A DNA stretch of 64,000 bases from JBMOPD01 sp049323615 (GTDB lineage: Bacteria; Bacillota; Desulfotomaculia; Desulfotomaculales; Desulfocucumaceae). Below the pieces are notes generated by a model. It worked only from the letters and a program-made list of their open reading frames with translations. It was not told where the DNA came from and ran no database searches. Each line of letters opens with the position of its first letter. Position 1 is the first letter of the stretch. The stretch covers positions 62,001 to 126,000 of the forward strand of contig JBMOPD010000035.1 in NCBI GenBank assembly GCA_049323615.1. The letters are read 5' to 3'. The translations under genes were made by a program, and so were the position numbers. This document shows positions 7,923 through 16,046 of this stretch, in pieces.

Positions 7923-9134
7923 TCAGGGAGGATAGGATGATCCGGCATTCTCCAGTATCACCGCCATGCCCTGGCCGCCGCCGATACAGAGGGTGACCAG
8001 TCCGTAGCGGTCGCCCCGGCCCATCATTCCATACACCAGCTTGGTCAGCAGCACCGCCCCGGTGGCGCCTATGGGATGCCCAAGGGCAATGGCCCCGCCG
8101 CCGGGATTTATCCTTTCCTCGCCAAGTTTGAGCTGGCGCAGCGACGCCAGCACCTGGGAGGCGAAAGCTTCGTTGAGCTCTATCAGCCCGATACCATCCA
8201 GGCTTAAGCCGGCCCGGGCCAGGGCCTTTAACGTGGCCGGCACCGGCCCGATACCCATGATCCGTGGCGACACCCCCACAGCCGACCAGGAAACAACCCT
8301 GGCCAGGGGCTTACGCCCCAATTCCCTGGCCCTGGCCCCCGAGGCCAGCACCAGCGCCCCGGCGGCATCGTTAAAACCGCAGCTGTTGCCGGCGGTAACG
8401 GTCCCGCCCTCGGCAAAGGCGGGGGGCAGGGCGGCCAGTTTTTCCAGGGTGGTCATCCTGGGGTGCTCGTCGGTGTCGAACAGCACCGTTCCCTTCCCCG
8501 ATTTAACCGGCACCGGCAGTATCTGAGCCTTAAAATACCCTTCGGCAATGGCCCGGGCAGCCCTCTGCTGGCTGAGCAGGGCAAACCGGTCCTGGTCTTC
8601 CCTGGAAATGCCGTACTCCCTGGCCACGTTCTCGGCGGTCAGCCCCATGGGCAGGTGGCCGTATTTCTCCGGAGGCTGGGCCCCCGGCCCGGCCTCGGTG
8701 AGGGAGTCCACCAGCACCCCGTTCCCGTTTCCGTAGCCATAGCGGGCGTTTTTCAGGTAAAAGGGGGCCCGGCTCAAGACCTCGGTCCCTCCGGCCACCA
8801 CCACATCGGAACCGCCGGTCAGTATCTCCTGGCAGCCGTTGACAAAGGCCTGCAGGCTGGAGGCACACTGGCGGTGCACGGTGTAGGCCGGAACCTCCTC
8901 GGGGATATCCGCCTTCAGGGCAATCACCCTGGCTATGTTGGAGGCCTCGGTGGTCTGCCGGGAATGGCCCATGATCACCTCGCCCACCGCCGAGCCGGGG
9001 ATCCCTGCCCGGTTCAGCGCTTCCCTGACCACCATGGCGCCCAGGTCCTGGGGCGGAATATCCTTCAACGAACCGCCCAGCCGGCCTACCGCCGTCCTCA
9101 CCGCGCTTAAAATTACCACTTCCCTGTCGTCCAA
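7923..9134 (-). CDS. Thiolase (acetyl-CoA acyltransferase), probably for pimelyl-CoA beta-oxidation
   Basis: About 403 residues. It has the nucleophilic cysteine in RQCASSLQAF (near residue 90), the NEAFASQ motif, GGGAIALGHPIGATG and the C-terminal CIGGGQGM active-site cysteine: a complete biosynthetic/degradative thiolase. In this operon, thiolysis of 3-oxopimelyl-CoA to glutaryl-CoA plus acetyl-CoA is the likely reaction (inference). A TTG at 9134 is the best start, 7 bases after a GGGGGG run; upstream in-frame sequence is the repeat-like spacer and is not conserved protein. Confidence 0.85.
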   Translation of the reverse strand: MDDREVVILSAVRTAVGRLGGSLKDIPPQDLGAMVVREALNRAGIPGSAVGEVIMGHSRQTTEASNIARVIALKADIPEEVPAYTVHRQCASSLQAFVNGCQEILTGGSDVVVAGGTEVLSRAPFYLKNARYGYGNGNGVLVDSLTEAGPGAQPPEKYGHLPMGLTAENVAREYGISREDQDRFALLSQQRAARAIAEGYFKAQILPVPVKSGKGTVLFDTDEHPRMTTLEKLAALPPAFAEGGTVTAGNSCGFNDAAGALVLASGARARELGRKPLARVVSWSAVGVSPRIMGIGPVPATLKALARAGLSLDGIGLIELNEAFASQVLASLRQLKLGEERINPGGGAIALGHPIGATGAVLLTKLVYGMMGRGDRYGLVTLCIGGGQGMAVILENAGSSYPP

Positions 9135-9147
9135 TGACACACCCCCC

Positions 9148-9190
9148 AAGATTTCGGAATTGAGAATTAGGAACTGGGAATTAATGAATT
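9148..9190. repeat. Low-complexity AATTGAGAATTAGGAA-type spacer
   Basis: A degenerate tract of GGAATTG/AGAATTAGG/AACTGGGAATT units lies between the thiolase and SDR genes. It is similar in style to tracts at 12570, 32338, 48269 and 50376. Confidence 0.5.
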
Positions 9191-9281
9191 GACTGATATG
9201 TTTATTGAACAATGTCCAAAAAGCTCCAGATGCAAGCCGCAGCCGCAACGCAGCAGGTGGACTTTTTGGGCGGTCTCGATA

Positions 9282-10028
9282 TCACAGCATAACCATTCCG
9301 CCGTCTATGCACAACGTCTGGCCGGTAATATATCTCGCCTGGTCCGACGCCAGAAACACCACCGCCGGCCCTATTTCATCCGGCATGGCAAAGCGTCCCA
9401 GAGGGATCCGCTCCAGGTACTTGTCCCGGAATTTCGGGTCGGTGGCAATGGTCTTGGTCATCTCGGTTTCGGCCATAGGGGCGATGGTGTTCACCGTGAT
9501 GCCGTAGCGGGCCAGTTCCTTGGCCGCCGATTTGGTTAGGGCATACACTCCGCCCTTGGCGGCGGTGTAGTTGACCTGCCCCACCGTGCCCAGCAGCCCG
9601 GCGGAAGAGGTGACATTGATGATGGCCCCCGATTTTTGCTCCATCATCGGCTTCGCCACTGCCTGCAGGCAGTTGAAAGTGCCCTTGAGGTTTACATTGA
9701 TCACCTCGTCCCACTGTTCCTCGGTCATCTTCCAGAGCATGGCGGGCTTGCTGATCCCGGCGTTGTTGAAGAGAATGTCCACCTTCCCAAACTCGGCCAG
9801 CGTCCGGTCCACCATTGCCTGCACCTGGTCCCGCCTGGAAACGTCCACCTGCATTGCTGTGACCCGTCTGCCGGTGGACCGGGCAGACTTCACAACATCG
9901 TCATCTTCACTGATGCTGCGGCTTACCAGCACCAGGTCGGCGCCGGCCCAGGCCATGGCCATGGCCGCCGCCTGGCCGATACCCTGCCTGGCGCCGGTGA
10001 TTATGGCCACTTTTTCCCGGAGTATCAA
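9282..10028 (-). CDS. Short-chain dehydrogenase/reductase, candidate 3-hydroxypimelyl-CoA dehydrogenase
   Basis: About 248 residues of the classical SDR family. The cofactor motif TGARQGIG lies near residue 11, NNAG near residue 88, and the catalytic Ser and YTAAK near 140-158. SDRs of this FabG type oxidise or reduce 3-hydroxyacyl thioesters. The Azoarcus bzd cluster also carries an SDR (bzdZ). Here it is followed by the thiolase, so 3-hydroxypimelyl-CoA to 3-oxopimelyl-CoA is a reasonable role (inference). A TTG start at 10028, 8 bases after AAGGGGG, gives a compact N-terminus. Confidence 0.75.
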   Translation of the reverse strand: MILREKVAIITGARQGIGQAAAMAMAWAGADLVLVSRSISEDDDVVKSARSTGRRVTAMQVDVSRRDQVQAMVDRTLAEFGKVDILFNNAGISKPAMLWKMTEEQWDEVINVNLKGTFNCLQAVAKPMMEQKSGAIINVTSSAGLLGTVGQVNYTAAKGGVYALTKSAAKELARYGITVNTIAPMAETEMTKTIATDPKFRDKYLERIPLGRFAMPDEIGPAVVFLASDQARYITGQTLCIDGGMVML

Positions 10029-10076
10029 TACGCATACCCCCTTAGCTATCAGCTGCAAGCTGTAAGCCGTTATAAC

Positions 10077-12542
10077 TCAGAAAAGATCGTCCAGATCCCC
10101 TACCCCCTCCGGCAGGCGCCCGTGCTCCTGCAGGAACTGCTGGATGAGCTGGCTTTCCCGGGAAGTGTACATAGGTTCCTCCTCGTAGCCGAAATAGCGC
10201 ACCTTATCCCGGTATTCCAGCTGGTCCTCCAGGGCCTGCCTGAGGTTGGCCGTGCCCACTATGGCCAGCACCTTCTTATTTTCATCCAGAAGCTGGTACA
10301 CCCCCTCGGTTTCCGGCACCCCTGAAACGTTGTCCCCGTTGAATTCCAGCCAGCTGTCCGGAGGCACGGGAGGCTCTTTTATCAGCAGCCGCAGGTCGCA
10401 CTGCAGGCACCGGCCGGCCTCGGTAACCGCCATTTCCTCCAGCAGGCCCTGTTCCACTTCATTGAATTTGGCCAGCAGCGCCTCATCCGGCGGGCAGGGG
10501 GAACAGCCCTTACCCGGATTCCACGGGCGCTGCATCTTGCCGTGCCGGCCCAGCCCGGCAAAATTCTCCACCTTCCCCAGGTAAGCGCCGGCTGTTTCCG
10601 GGTCAACCAGCTCTTCGTCTATATTGCCGTCGCCGCCCAGGAACTGGTCGATGGACCGGGCCGCCAGCCTTCCGGAGGCTATGGCCTCGATAACCGACTT
10701 GGGCCCGCTGACGGCGTCGCCGCAGGCAAAAATTCCGCTTACCGGGGTGGCCATCGTCCTTGGGTCCACCGTGATCAACCCGCCCCGCCCGGTAATGCCC
10801 TCCAGCCGGCCCAGAAAGTCCAGTTCCGGCGCCTGGCCGATGGAAACTATTATGCTGTCCGCCCTTACCTCTTCTTCGGTTCCCGGTATGTACCCGGGAT
10901 TAAAGCGCCCATCGGAGTCGAATACCGAAGCCACCGCGATACTGACAAACCCGGTCACTTTCCCGTTCTCGCCCAGTATCGACTGTACGCCCCTGGCATG
11001 GTGCATGACCACGCCTTCCTCCAGGGCCGCCTCAATTTCCCCGGGAAAGGCCGGCATTTCACTGGGGGATTCCAGGCAGTACAGGTGAACCTCCTCGGCC
11101 CCCAGGCGCAGGGCGGTGCGGGCAGTATCTATGGCCACGTTGCCGCCCCCGATAACCGCAACCCGCCTCCCCGGAGAAATGTATTCTCCCAGGCTCACCC
11201 GGCGCAGGAATGACACACCGTGTAAAACTCCGGCCAGGTCTTCCCCCGTCACCCTTAACCGGGCAGCCGCCTGGCAGCCGGTGGCCAGCAGCACCGCGTG
11301 GCAGCCCCGGGACAGCAGCGAACCGGCGTCATCAATGCGGCAGTTAGTCTTTATCCGTACTCCGGCCCTTTCTATTTCCCCTATTTCTTCCGCCAGTATG
11401 TCCTTTGTCAGCCGGTAGGCCGGTATGCCCGTCCTGGGCATGCCCCCGGCCACCGGCAGGGCTTCAAAAACCGTGACGCCGTGGCCCAGCCTGGCCAGGA
11501 AGTAGGCCGCCGCCAGCCCCGCCGGCCCCGATCCCACCACCGCCACCTGCCTTCCGCTGGGAAGGGCGGCCCTTTGCCTTTCCCTCCACCAGCCGGTGTC
11601 CTGGTCGGCCACAAACCGCTTCAAACGGCAGATGGAAACCGGCTCGTTTATACTGCCGCGCCGGCAGTTGTTCTCACAGGGGTGGAAGCATACCCTCCCC
11701 AGGGTGGCCGGAAAGGGAACCTTTTCCCTGATCACACCCAGGGCCAGGTCAAACTTCTCCGCGGCAATATACCTTACATAGCGCGGCACATCGACACCCG
11801 CCGGGCAGCTGCTGCGGCAGGGTACCAGGGCCCCCTCGCCCAGCGCCACCGGGAGGTCTTTATCGGTCAGGGCTCCGGTGGGACAGACCTGCACACAGGC
11901 GGTGCAGAACCGGCAGTGGGACTCCGACAGGGTGGCCCCGACGGGGGCGGCCACCTTTCTGCCCTCCATTTCCTTCTCCTGCAGCGCCTCCACACCCCGC
12001 ACCTCCCTGCACATGCGGACGCACCTCTGGCAGCCGATGCAGAAGTTGTAGTCCCGCTGTATCAGCGGTTCATCTGAAATCACGGGCAGGCCGGGGTGGC
12101 GGTAGCGGCCGGTGTCCGGCTTAATACCCACATGCCTGGCCACCTTCTGCACTTCACAGTTGCCCAGCTTCGGGCAGCAGCGCTCATTTTCAGGCACGTT
12201 GCTCGAGCACTGGGTCCTGCTGCAGCCGTCCTGCTGCGCGCAGGTAAGGCATGAATGGGGGTGGTTGGCCAGTATGGCCGCCAGTTTGTCCCGGCGGTAT
12301 TCCTTGACCCTGGCGGTTCCGGTTTGCACGTTCATTCCCTCTTCCGCCCGGGTTTCACAGGCCTGGGCCAGTTTCTCCCGCCCATCCACCTCCACCGCGC
12401 ACAGGCCGCATATTCCCGCCGGAGGCAGGTCGGGATGGGAGCACAGGCCGGGAATGTATATTCCCACCCTGCGGGCCGCCTCCATCAGCGTGGCGCCCTC
12501 CTCCACCGCCACCGCCAGTCCGTCAATTTTTAGATTTATCAT
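10077..12542 (-). CDS. Multi-cluster iron-sulfur flavoprotein, NAD(P)H:ferredoxin oxidoreductase-like (BzdV-like), with C-terminal GIY-YIG-like domain
   Basis: About 821 residues. The order is: plant-type [2Fe-2S] domain (CSHPDLPPAGICGLC, about 35-50); a His-Cys3 segment (HSCLTCAQQDGCSRTQC); two [4Fe-4S] motifs (CIGCQRCVRMC, CRFCTACVQVC); a glutamate-synthase-beta-like part with FAD site VAVVGSGPAGLAAA and NAD(P) site VAVIGGGNVAIDTA. The last 80 residues (10077-10319) resemble a GIY-YIG domain. Related flavoproteins pass electrons between pyridine nucleotides and ferredoxin. Directly after the bzdM-like ferredoxin it most likely reduces the donor for benzoyl-CoA reductase. The ATG at 12542 has AAAGAGGT upstream. 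Confidence 0.8.
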   Translation of the reverse strand: MINLKIDGLAVAVEEGATLMEAARRVGIYIPGLCSHPDLPPAGICGLCAVEVDGREKLAQACETRAEEGMNVQTGTARVKEYRRDKLAAILANHPHSCLTCAQQDGCSRTQCSSNVPENERCCPKLGNCEVQKVARHVGIKPDTGRYRHPGLPVISDEPLIQRDYNFCIGCQRCVRMCREVRGVEALQEKEMEGRKVAAPVGATLSESHCRFCTACVQVCPTGALTDKDLPVALGEGALVPCRSSCPAGVDVPRYVRYIAAEKFDLALGVIREKVPFPATLGRVCFHPCENNCRRGSINEPVSICRLKRFVADQDTGWWRERQRAALPSGRQVAVVGSGPAGLAAAYFLARLGHGVTVFEALPVAGGMPRTGIPAYRLTKDILAEEIGEIERAGVRIKTNCRIDDAGSLLSRGCHAVLLATGCQAAARLRVTGEDLAGVLHGVSFLRRVSLGEYISPGRRVAVIGGGNVAIDTARTALRLGAEEVHLYCLESPSEMPAFPGEIEAALEEGVVMHHARGVQSILGENGKVTGFVSIAVASVFDSDGRFNPGYIPGTEEEVRADSIIVSIGQAPELDFLGRLEGITGRGGLITVDPRTMATPVSGIFACGDAVSGPKSVIEAIASGRLAARSIDQFLGGDGNIDEELVDPETAGAYLGKVENFAGLGRHGKMQRPWNPGKGCSPCPPDEALLAKFNEVEQGLLEEMAVTEAGRCLQCDLRLLIKEPPVPPDSWLEFNGDNVSGVPETEGVYQLLDENKKVLAIVGTANLRQALEDQLEYRDKVRYFGYEEEPMYTSRESQLIQQFLQEHGRLPEGVGDLDDLF

Positions 12543-12569
12543 CTTGAATACCTCTTTCGAAGAGTTCAC

Positions 12570-12616
12570 AGGTCAGGTAACTCTTTCCCCAATTCCTGTT
12601 TTTCCTGTATCCTGAC
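12570..12616. repeat. Low-complexity CCAATTCCTG-type spacer
   Basis: This tract between the ferredoxin and flavoprotein genes contains CAGGTCAGG, CCCCAATTCCTG and CCTGTATCCTGAC units. It resembles other spacers in the window. Confidence 0.35.
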
Positions 12617-12637
12617 GTTCATACCCGCTGACTTCCA

Positions 12638-12916
12638 CTACCATGAATGTTTTAATCCCCCTCCAGCGCAAGCCCTCAGGCAGGGCGTTTCGGTCGCTCC
12701 CGTCGGCTTGCAGGGGGCGCAGCTGTACTTTATCTTTTTCCGGTGCTCCTCCCGCACGGCAATGACCTCGTCATCGTAATCATCCACCATTACCTCCAGA
12801 ACACCCTCGGGGCAGGCCCCGACACAGGGTTTATCCCGGCAGGCGGAGCATTTGTCGGTATCCACGATAATGAAAAACTCTCCGGAACCGTCCTTGTAAC
12901 CGTAATTGGCAATCAC
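12638..12916 (-). CDS. bzdM: Ferredoxin, 2[4Fe-4S], electron donor of benzoyl-CoA reductase (BzdM-like)
   Basis: 92 residues. Cluster 1 is CSACRDKPCVGAC; cluster 2 is CAPCKPTGATETPCLRAC, with nine residues between the second and third cysteine instead of the usual two. Such an elongated loop is a known feature of ferredoxins serving benzoyl-CoA reductases. GTG start after GGAGGTGATTCCGG. It lies between bzdQ and the flavoprotein, so it probably accepts electrons from the flavoprotein and passes them to the BzdPQ activase module. Confidence 0.82.
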   Translation of the reverse strand: MIANYGYKDGSGEFFIIVDTDKCSACRDKPCVGACPEGVLEVMVDDYDDEVIAVREEHRKKIKYSCAPCKPTGATETPCLRACAGGGLKHSW

Positions 12917-12968
12917 CCGGAATCACCTCCAGTCTCCTGTATTCCGACGGCCTTCACGGCAGTATCAG

Positions 12969-13859
12969 CTACTTTTTCCCCTTCTCCACCAGTGCCTTGG
13001 CAAACAGCGCGGCCCCGATGGCGCCGGCGATCTGGGTATCGTAGCGGGGCTTCAACGCCTTTAAGTTCAACTCTTTTTCCAGGCGGCTGACCACCCCTAT
13101 GTTTTTGGCTATGCCGCCGGTGATGGCAAAGTCCTTTTCCACGCCGTTTCTCTCCAGGAGGGCCACCACCCGGTGGGCCATGGCCGAGCAGTAGGCGGCC
13201 AGCACCCTCTCCTTGGGCCAGCCGGCCCTCAAGAGCCCGGTGGCCTCCGTTTTGGCAAACACCACGCAGGTGCTGCTCACCGGCGGCGGCTCATCCTCCA
13301 CCTGCAGCGACATCTCACCCACGTCCTCCACCGAAACGGCCAGCAGGTTGGCGAACACCTCCATGCCCCGGCCGGTTCCGGCGGCACACTTGTCGTTCAT
13401 CAGGAAGGAGGCAACCTTGCCCTTTTCGTCGCACCTGATGGCCTTGCAGTCCTGCCCCCCCATGTCCAGCACCGTGCGCACGGTGGGCCCGTACATGAAG
13501 TTGGCCCCCCGGGCGTGGCAGGCGATCTCGGTCACCGTCTTGCTGGCGAAGGGCACGTTTACCCGCCCGTAGCCGGTGCCCACGGTATAGTGGATATCAC
13601 TAAGCTTCATGCCGGTGTTTTCCATGGCCCAGTTGGTGGCGTTAAGGGCGCTGTTGGGGCTGTCGGAACCGGTGCGCATGTTTGAAAAGGCGTACAGCTC
13701 ACCGTCCAGCATAATCACGGCCTGGGTGCTCACCGACCCCACGTCCACACCGGCGGTGATGATCTTGGCCTTCCGCCAGTCCAGGTCCGGGTTCATCCAG
13801 TTGTATTCAGTCCACCGCCAGTATTCCTTTTGCGGCTTTTCCGCTTTATTGACAGCCAT
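12969..13859 (-). CDS. bzdQ: Benzoyl-CoA reductase, bzd-type, ATPase subunit Q (BadF/BadG family)
   Basis: 296 residues. The ASKHA-type nucleotide fold is shown by AGVDVGSVSTQAVI (about 36-49) and DMGGQDCKAI. The two cysteines that hold the inter-subunit [4Fe-4S] cluster lie in NDKCAAGTGRG and SSTCVVFAKTEA. An N-terminal extension (EYWRWTEYNWMNPDLDW) before the ATPase fold and a total length near 295 fit subunit Q. With BzdP it hydrolyses ATP to drive low-potential electrons into the catalytic BzdNO pair. The N/O/P/Q order matches Azoarcus. Confidence 0.87.
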   Translation of the reverse strand: MAVNKAEKPQKEYWRWTEYNWMNPDLDWRKAKIITAGVDVGSVSTQAVIMLDGELYAFSNMRTGSDSPNSALNATNWAMENTGMKLSDIHYTVGTGYGRVNVPFASKTVTEIACHARGANFMYGPTVRTVLDMGGQDCKAIRCDEKGKVASFLMNDKCAAGTGRGMEVFANLLAVSVEDVGEMSLQVEDEPPPVSSTCVVFAKTEATGLLRAGWPKERVLAAYCSAMAHRVVALLERNGVEKDFAITGGIAKNIGVVSRLEKELNLKALKPRYDTQIAGAIGAALFAKALVEKGKK

Positions 13860-13897
13860 ATCACTTTACCCCCATTCGGTTAAATTTGATTCCTTCA

Positions 13898-14674
13898 CTA
13901 GCCGGCCGCATTTTCCGCCGCCGCCAGGGCCGCCCCGATGGCGCTTACAAATTCCGGCTCCTCGGGAACCAGGACGTTCATTTCCAGCCCTTCGGACAGG
14001 GACTTGATGAAGCCGACGTTTCTGCCCACCCCGCCGGTCATCACCAGGTCCTTATCCACGCCCACCCGGCGGGCCATAGAGATTATCCGGCTGGCAATGG
14101 CGTCGTGCACCGCCTTGGAGATGTCTTCCTTGCTAATCCTGGAATGGATCAGGGAAACCACCTCGGACTCGGCAAAAACCGCGCACTGGGCGTTCATGGG
14201 AATATTTTTGTTGGATTTCAGGGCCAGGGGGCCCATTTCTTCCAGGGGAACCTCCAGCGCCCGGGCCATGGCCTCGGTAAAGGACCCGGCGCCGGCGGCA
14301 CACTTTTCATTAATGGCGAAATCTATAATTTTTCCCCTGTCATCACACTTGATGGCCCGGCCTTCCTCGGCTCCCACGTCTATGACCGACCGGCCCGACG
14401 GGAACAGGAAAACCGCCCCCCGGGCATCGGCGCCCACCTCGGTGATGGTATCATTGGCAAAGGGCACCTCGCCCTTGCCGGCCCCGGTGGCCATTACATA
14501 GCTGATATCCTGCCTGTTGATGCCGGCCTCGGAGACAGCCTTGGCAAAGGCCTCCTCGGCCGCCTCATTCTGATCGAACCCGCTTAAAACCATGCCTTTG
14601 GACAGTATCTTGCCGTCCTTCATAATGACTACCTTGGTAAACTTGTTGCCCACATCCACCCCTGCGGTAATCAT
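13898..14674 (-). CDS. bzdP: Benzoyl-CoA reductase, bzd-type, ATPase subunit P (BadF/BadG family)
   Basis: 258 residues that start directly at the phosphate-binding strand MITAGVDVGNKFTKVVI. The cluster cysteines are in NEKCAAGAGSFTEA and NAQCAVFAESEV. A GGVGRNVGF segment lies near residue 210. It is paralogous to the neighbouring bzdQ, with which it should form the heterodimeric activase around one shared [4Fe-4S] cluster. A GGGGGG ribosome site lies 8 bases before the ATG. A homodimeric 2-hydroxyglutaryl-CoA dehydratase activator would need only one gene, so the pair favours a class I benzoyl-CoA reductase. Confidence 0.87.
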   Translation of the reverse strand: MITAGVDVGNKFTKVVIMKDGKILSKGMVLSGFDQNEAAEEAFAKAVSEAGINRQDISYVMATGAGKGEVPFANDTITEVGADARGAVFLFPSGRSVIDVGAEEGRAIKCDDRGKIIDFAINEKCAAGAGSFTEAMARALEVPLEEMGPLALKSNKNIPMNAQCAVFAESEVVSLIHSRISKEDISKAVHDAIASRIISMARRVGVDKDLVMTGGVGRNVGFIKSLSEGLEMNVLVPEEPEFVSAIGAALAAAENAAG

Positions 14675-14692
14675 TCGGTTAACCCCCCAACA

Positions 14693-16000
14693 TTAATAAA
14701 GTTTCTTATAGCCCATGCTTTCCATAAAGGCGTCAATGCGGGCCATGGTGCTGACCTCGTCAAATTCGCGCTCGTCCCCCATGTTGCCCTCGAAGGTCAT
14801 CACCGGAAATCCTTCCTTCAGTAGGCCCAGGCGGTTTTCGGCAATCCCGCAGCTCAACCCCTCACAGCCCCGGTTGTAATGCAGCATGATCCCGTTCAGC
14901 TGCCACTCCCTGGCTATCCTGGCCATCAGGTCGGTTTTGTACTGGGGATGATAGAAGTGCTGCCACTCGGGCTTGCTCAGGTTCCACTCGGCGTTGATCC
15001 ACAGCGCCTGCTCCCTGCTCTTTATTTCAATGCCCTTTTCCATGGGAGTGGTGCGGGGGCCCCAGGTCCCGTCCTCCTTGACCTCCCATATCCCTTCCAG
15101 GCCAAAGGTGTAAAGGGAACCCACCGATACCGCCCCGTACCTTTCCAGGTAGCGGAATATCTTTAAAAATCCCCATGGGGGCTGGGTATCCGACATCAGC
15201 CGGCACTGCTCGTTGCCCACCGCCGCTATTCCCCGGGCTACCCGGTCCTTCACCTCGTCACGGAGTTCCTTATAAAACTCCACCACTTTCCTGTTGGCCT
15301 TCATCAGTGTCCCGAACACGTACAGTGAATACATGGACTTTTCGTCCAGCGGGGCCGGAACGGCCTTGTTCAGGGTGCATATCTCGGCCCACAGGGAGGT
15401 GGAAAGGCACTCGTTCTTGACCGCCTCGATGAATTTTTCATCGTCGAATTTCCGCCCGGTGACCTTCTCCAGCCATTCGATGCCGTCGGCCAACTGGTCC
15501 ACCACGTATTTAATCTTATGCCCGGTCATCTCATGATAGGGTCCCACTCCCACGTCGACGCAGTACATGGGAATATCGGGCTCCAGGTCGGTGACCACCT
15601 GGTACCACTTGGCGTGACTGCAGCAGATGTGGTCCTGCCAGATGAAGTCCGGCTTGGGGTATCCGCCGCCCCAGGGATATTTGTCCAGCAGTATTGAACC
15701 CCAGTAAATGCGCATGTACGCGCACAGATCCCGGGGATAGCCCGCTTTTTCAGCGGCCTCCAGGCACTGCAGGGCCAGATCCTTGTTGAAGGCTATGGAC
15801 GCCCCGTAGGGCTCGCTGGTAATCATGTATACATCGTCACCGAGGCCGTAGGGTACCGCGTCAAAGCCCCAGGCGCCGCCCGCCCACCGGATTCCTCCCT
15901 TGGCCCTGGCGTCCCGGTAGTTCAGGTAGTATTCCTCCCTGAGTTCTTTGGCCTTGCCCCAGCATTTCAGCTGCTCGGTGGGATATTTTTGGCTGCTCAT
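14693..16000 (-). CDS. bzdO: Benzoyl-CoA reductase, bzd-type, subunit O (HgdB/BcrB family)
   Basis: About 435 residues of the 2-hydroxyacyl-CoA dehydratase/benzoyl-CoA reductase family. Conserved cysteines appear in WQDHICCSHAKWYQ (near 120) and NRGCEGLSCGIAENRLGL (near 390). It forms the catalytic heterodimer with BzdN, which carries [4Fe-4S] clusters and binds benzoyl-CoA. The start at 16000 (MSSQKYPTEQ) is chosen because GGAGGTATGTCC precedes it; the longer frame to 16021 would bury that ribosome site. The gap to bzdN is 46 bases. Confidence 0.88.
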   Translation of the reverse strand: MSSQKYPTEQLKCWGKAKELREEYYLNYRDARAKGGIRWAGGAWGFDAVPYGLGDDVYMITSEPYGASIAFNKDLALQCLEAAEKAGYPRDLCAYMRIYWGSILLDKYPWGGGYPKPDFIWQDHICCSHAKWYQVVTDLEPDIPMYCVDVGVGPYHEMTGHKIKYVVDQLADGIEWLEKVTGRKFDDEKFIEAVKNECLSTSLWAEICTLNKAVPAPLDEKSMYSLYVFGTLMKANRKVVEFYKELRDEVKDRVARGIAAVGNEQCRLMSDTQPPWGFLKIFRYLERYGAVSVGSLYTFGLEGIWEVKEDGTWGPRTTPMEKGIEIKSREQALWINAEWNLSKPEWQHFYHPQYKTDLMARIAREWQLNGIMLHYNRGCEGLSCGIAENRLGLLKEGFPVMTFEGNMGDEREFDEVSTMARIDAFMESMGYKKLY

Positions 16001-16046
16001 GGACATACCTCCGTTCATCAAAATTTACAATGCCGCCCGGCGGCGC

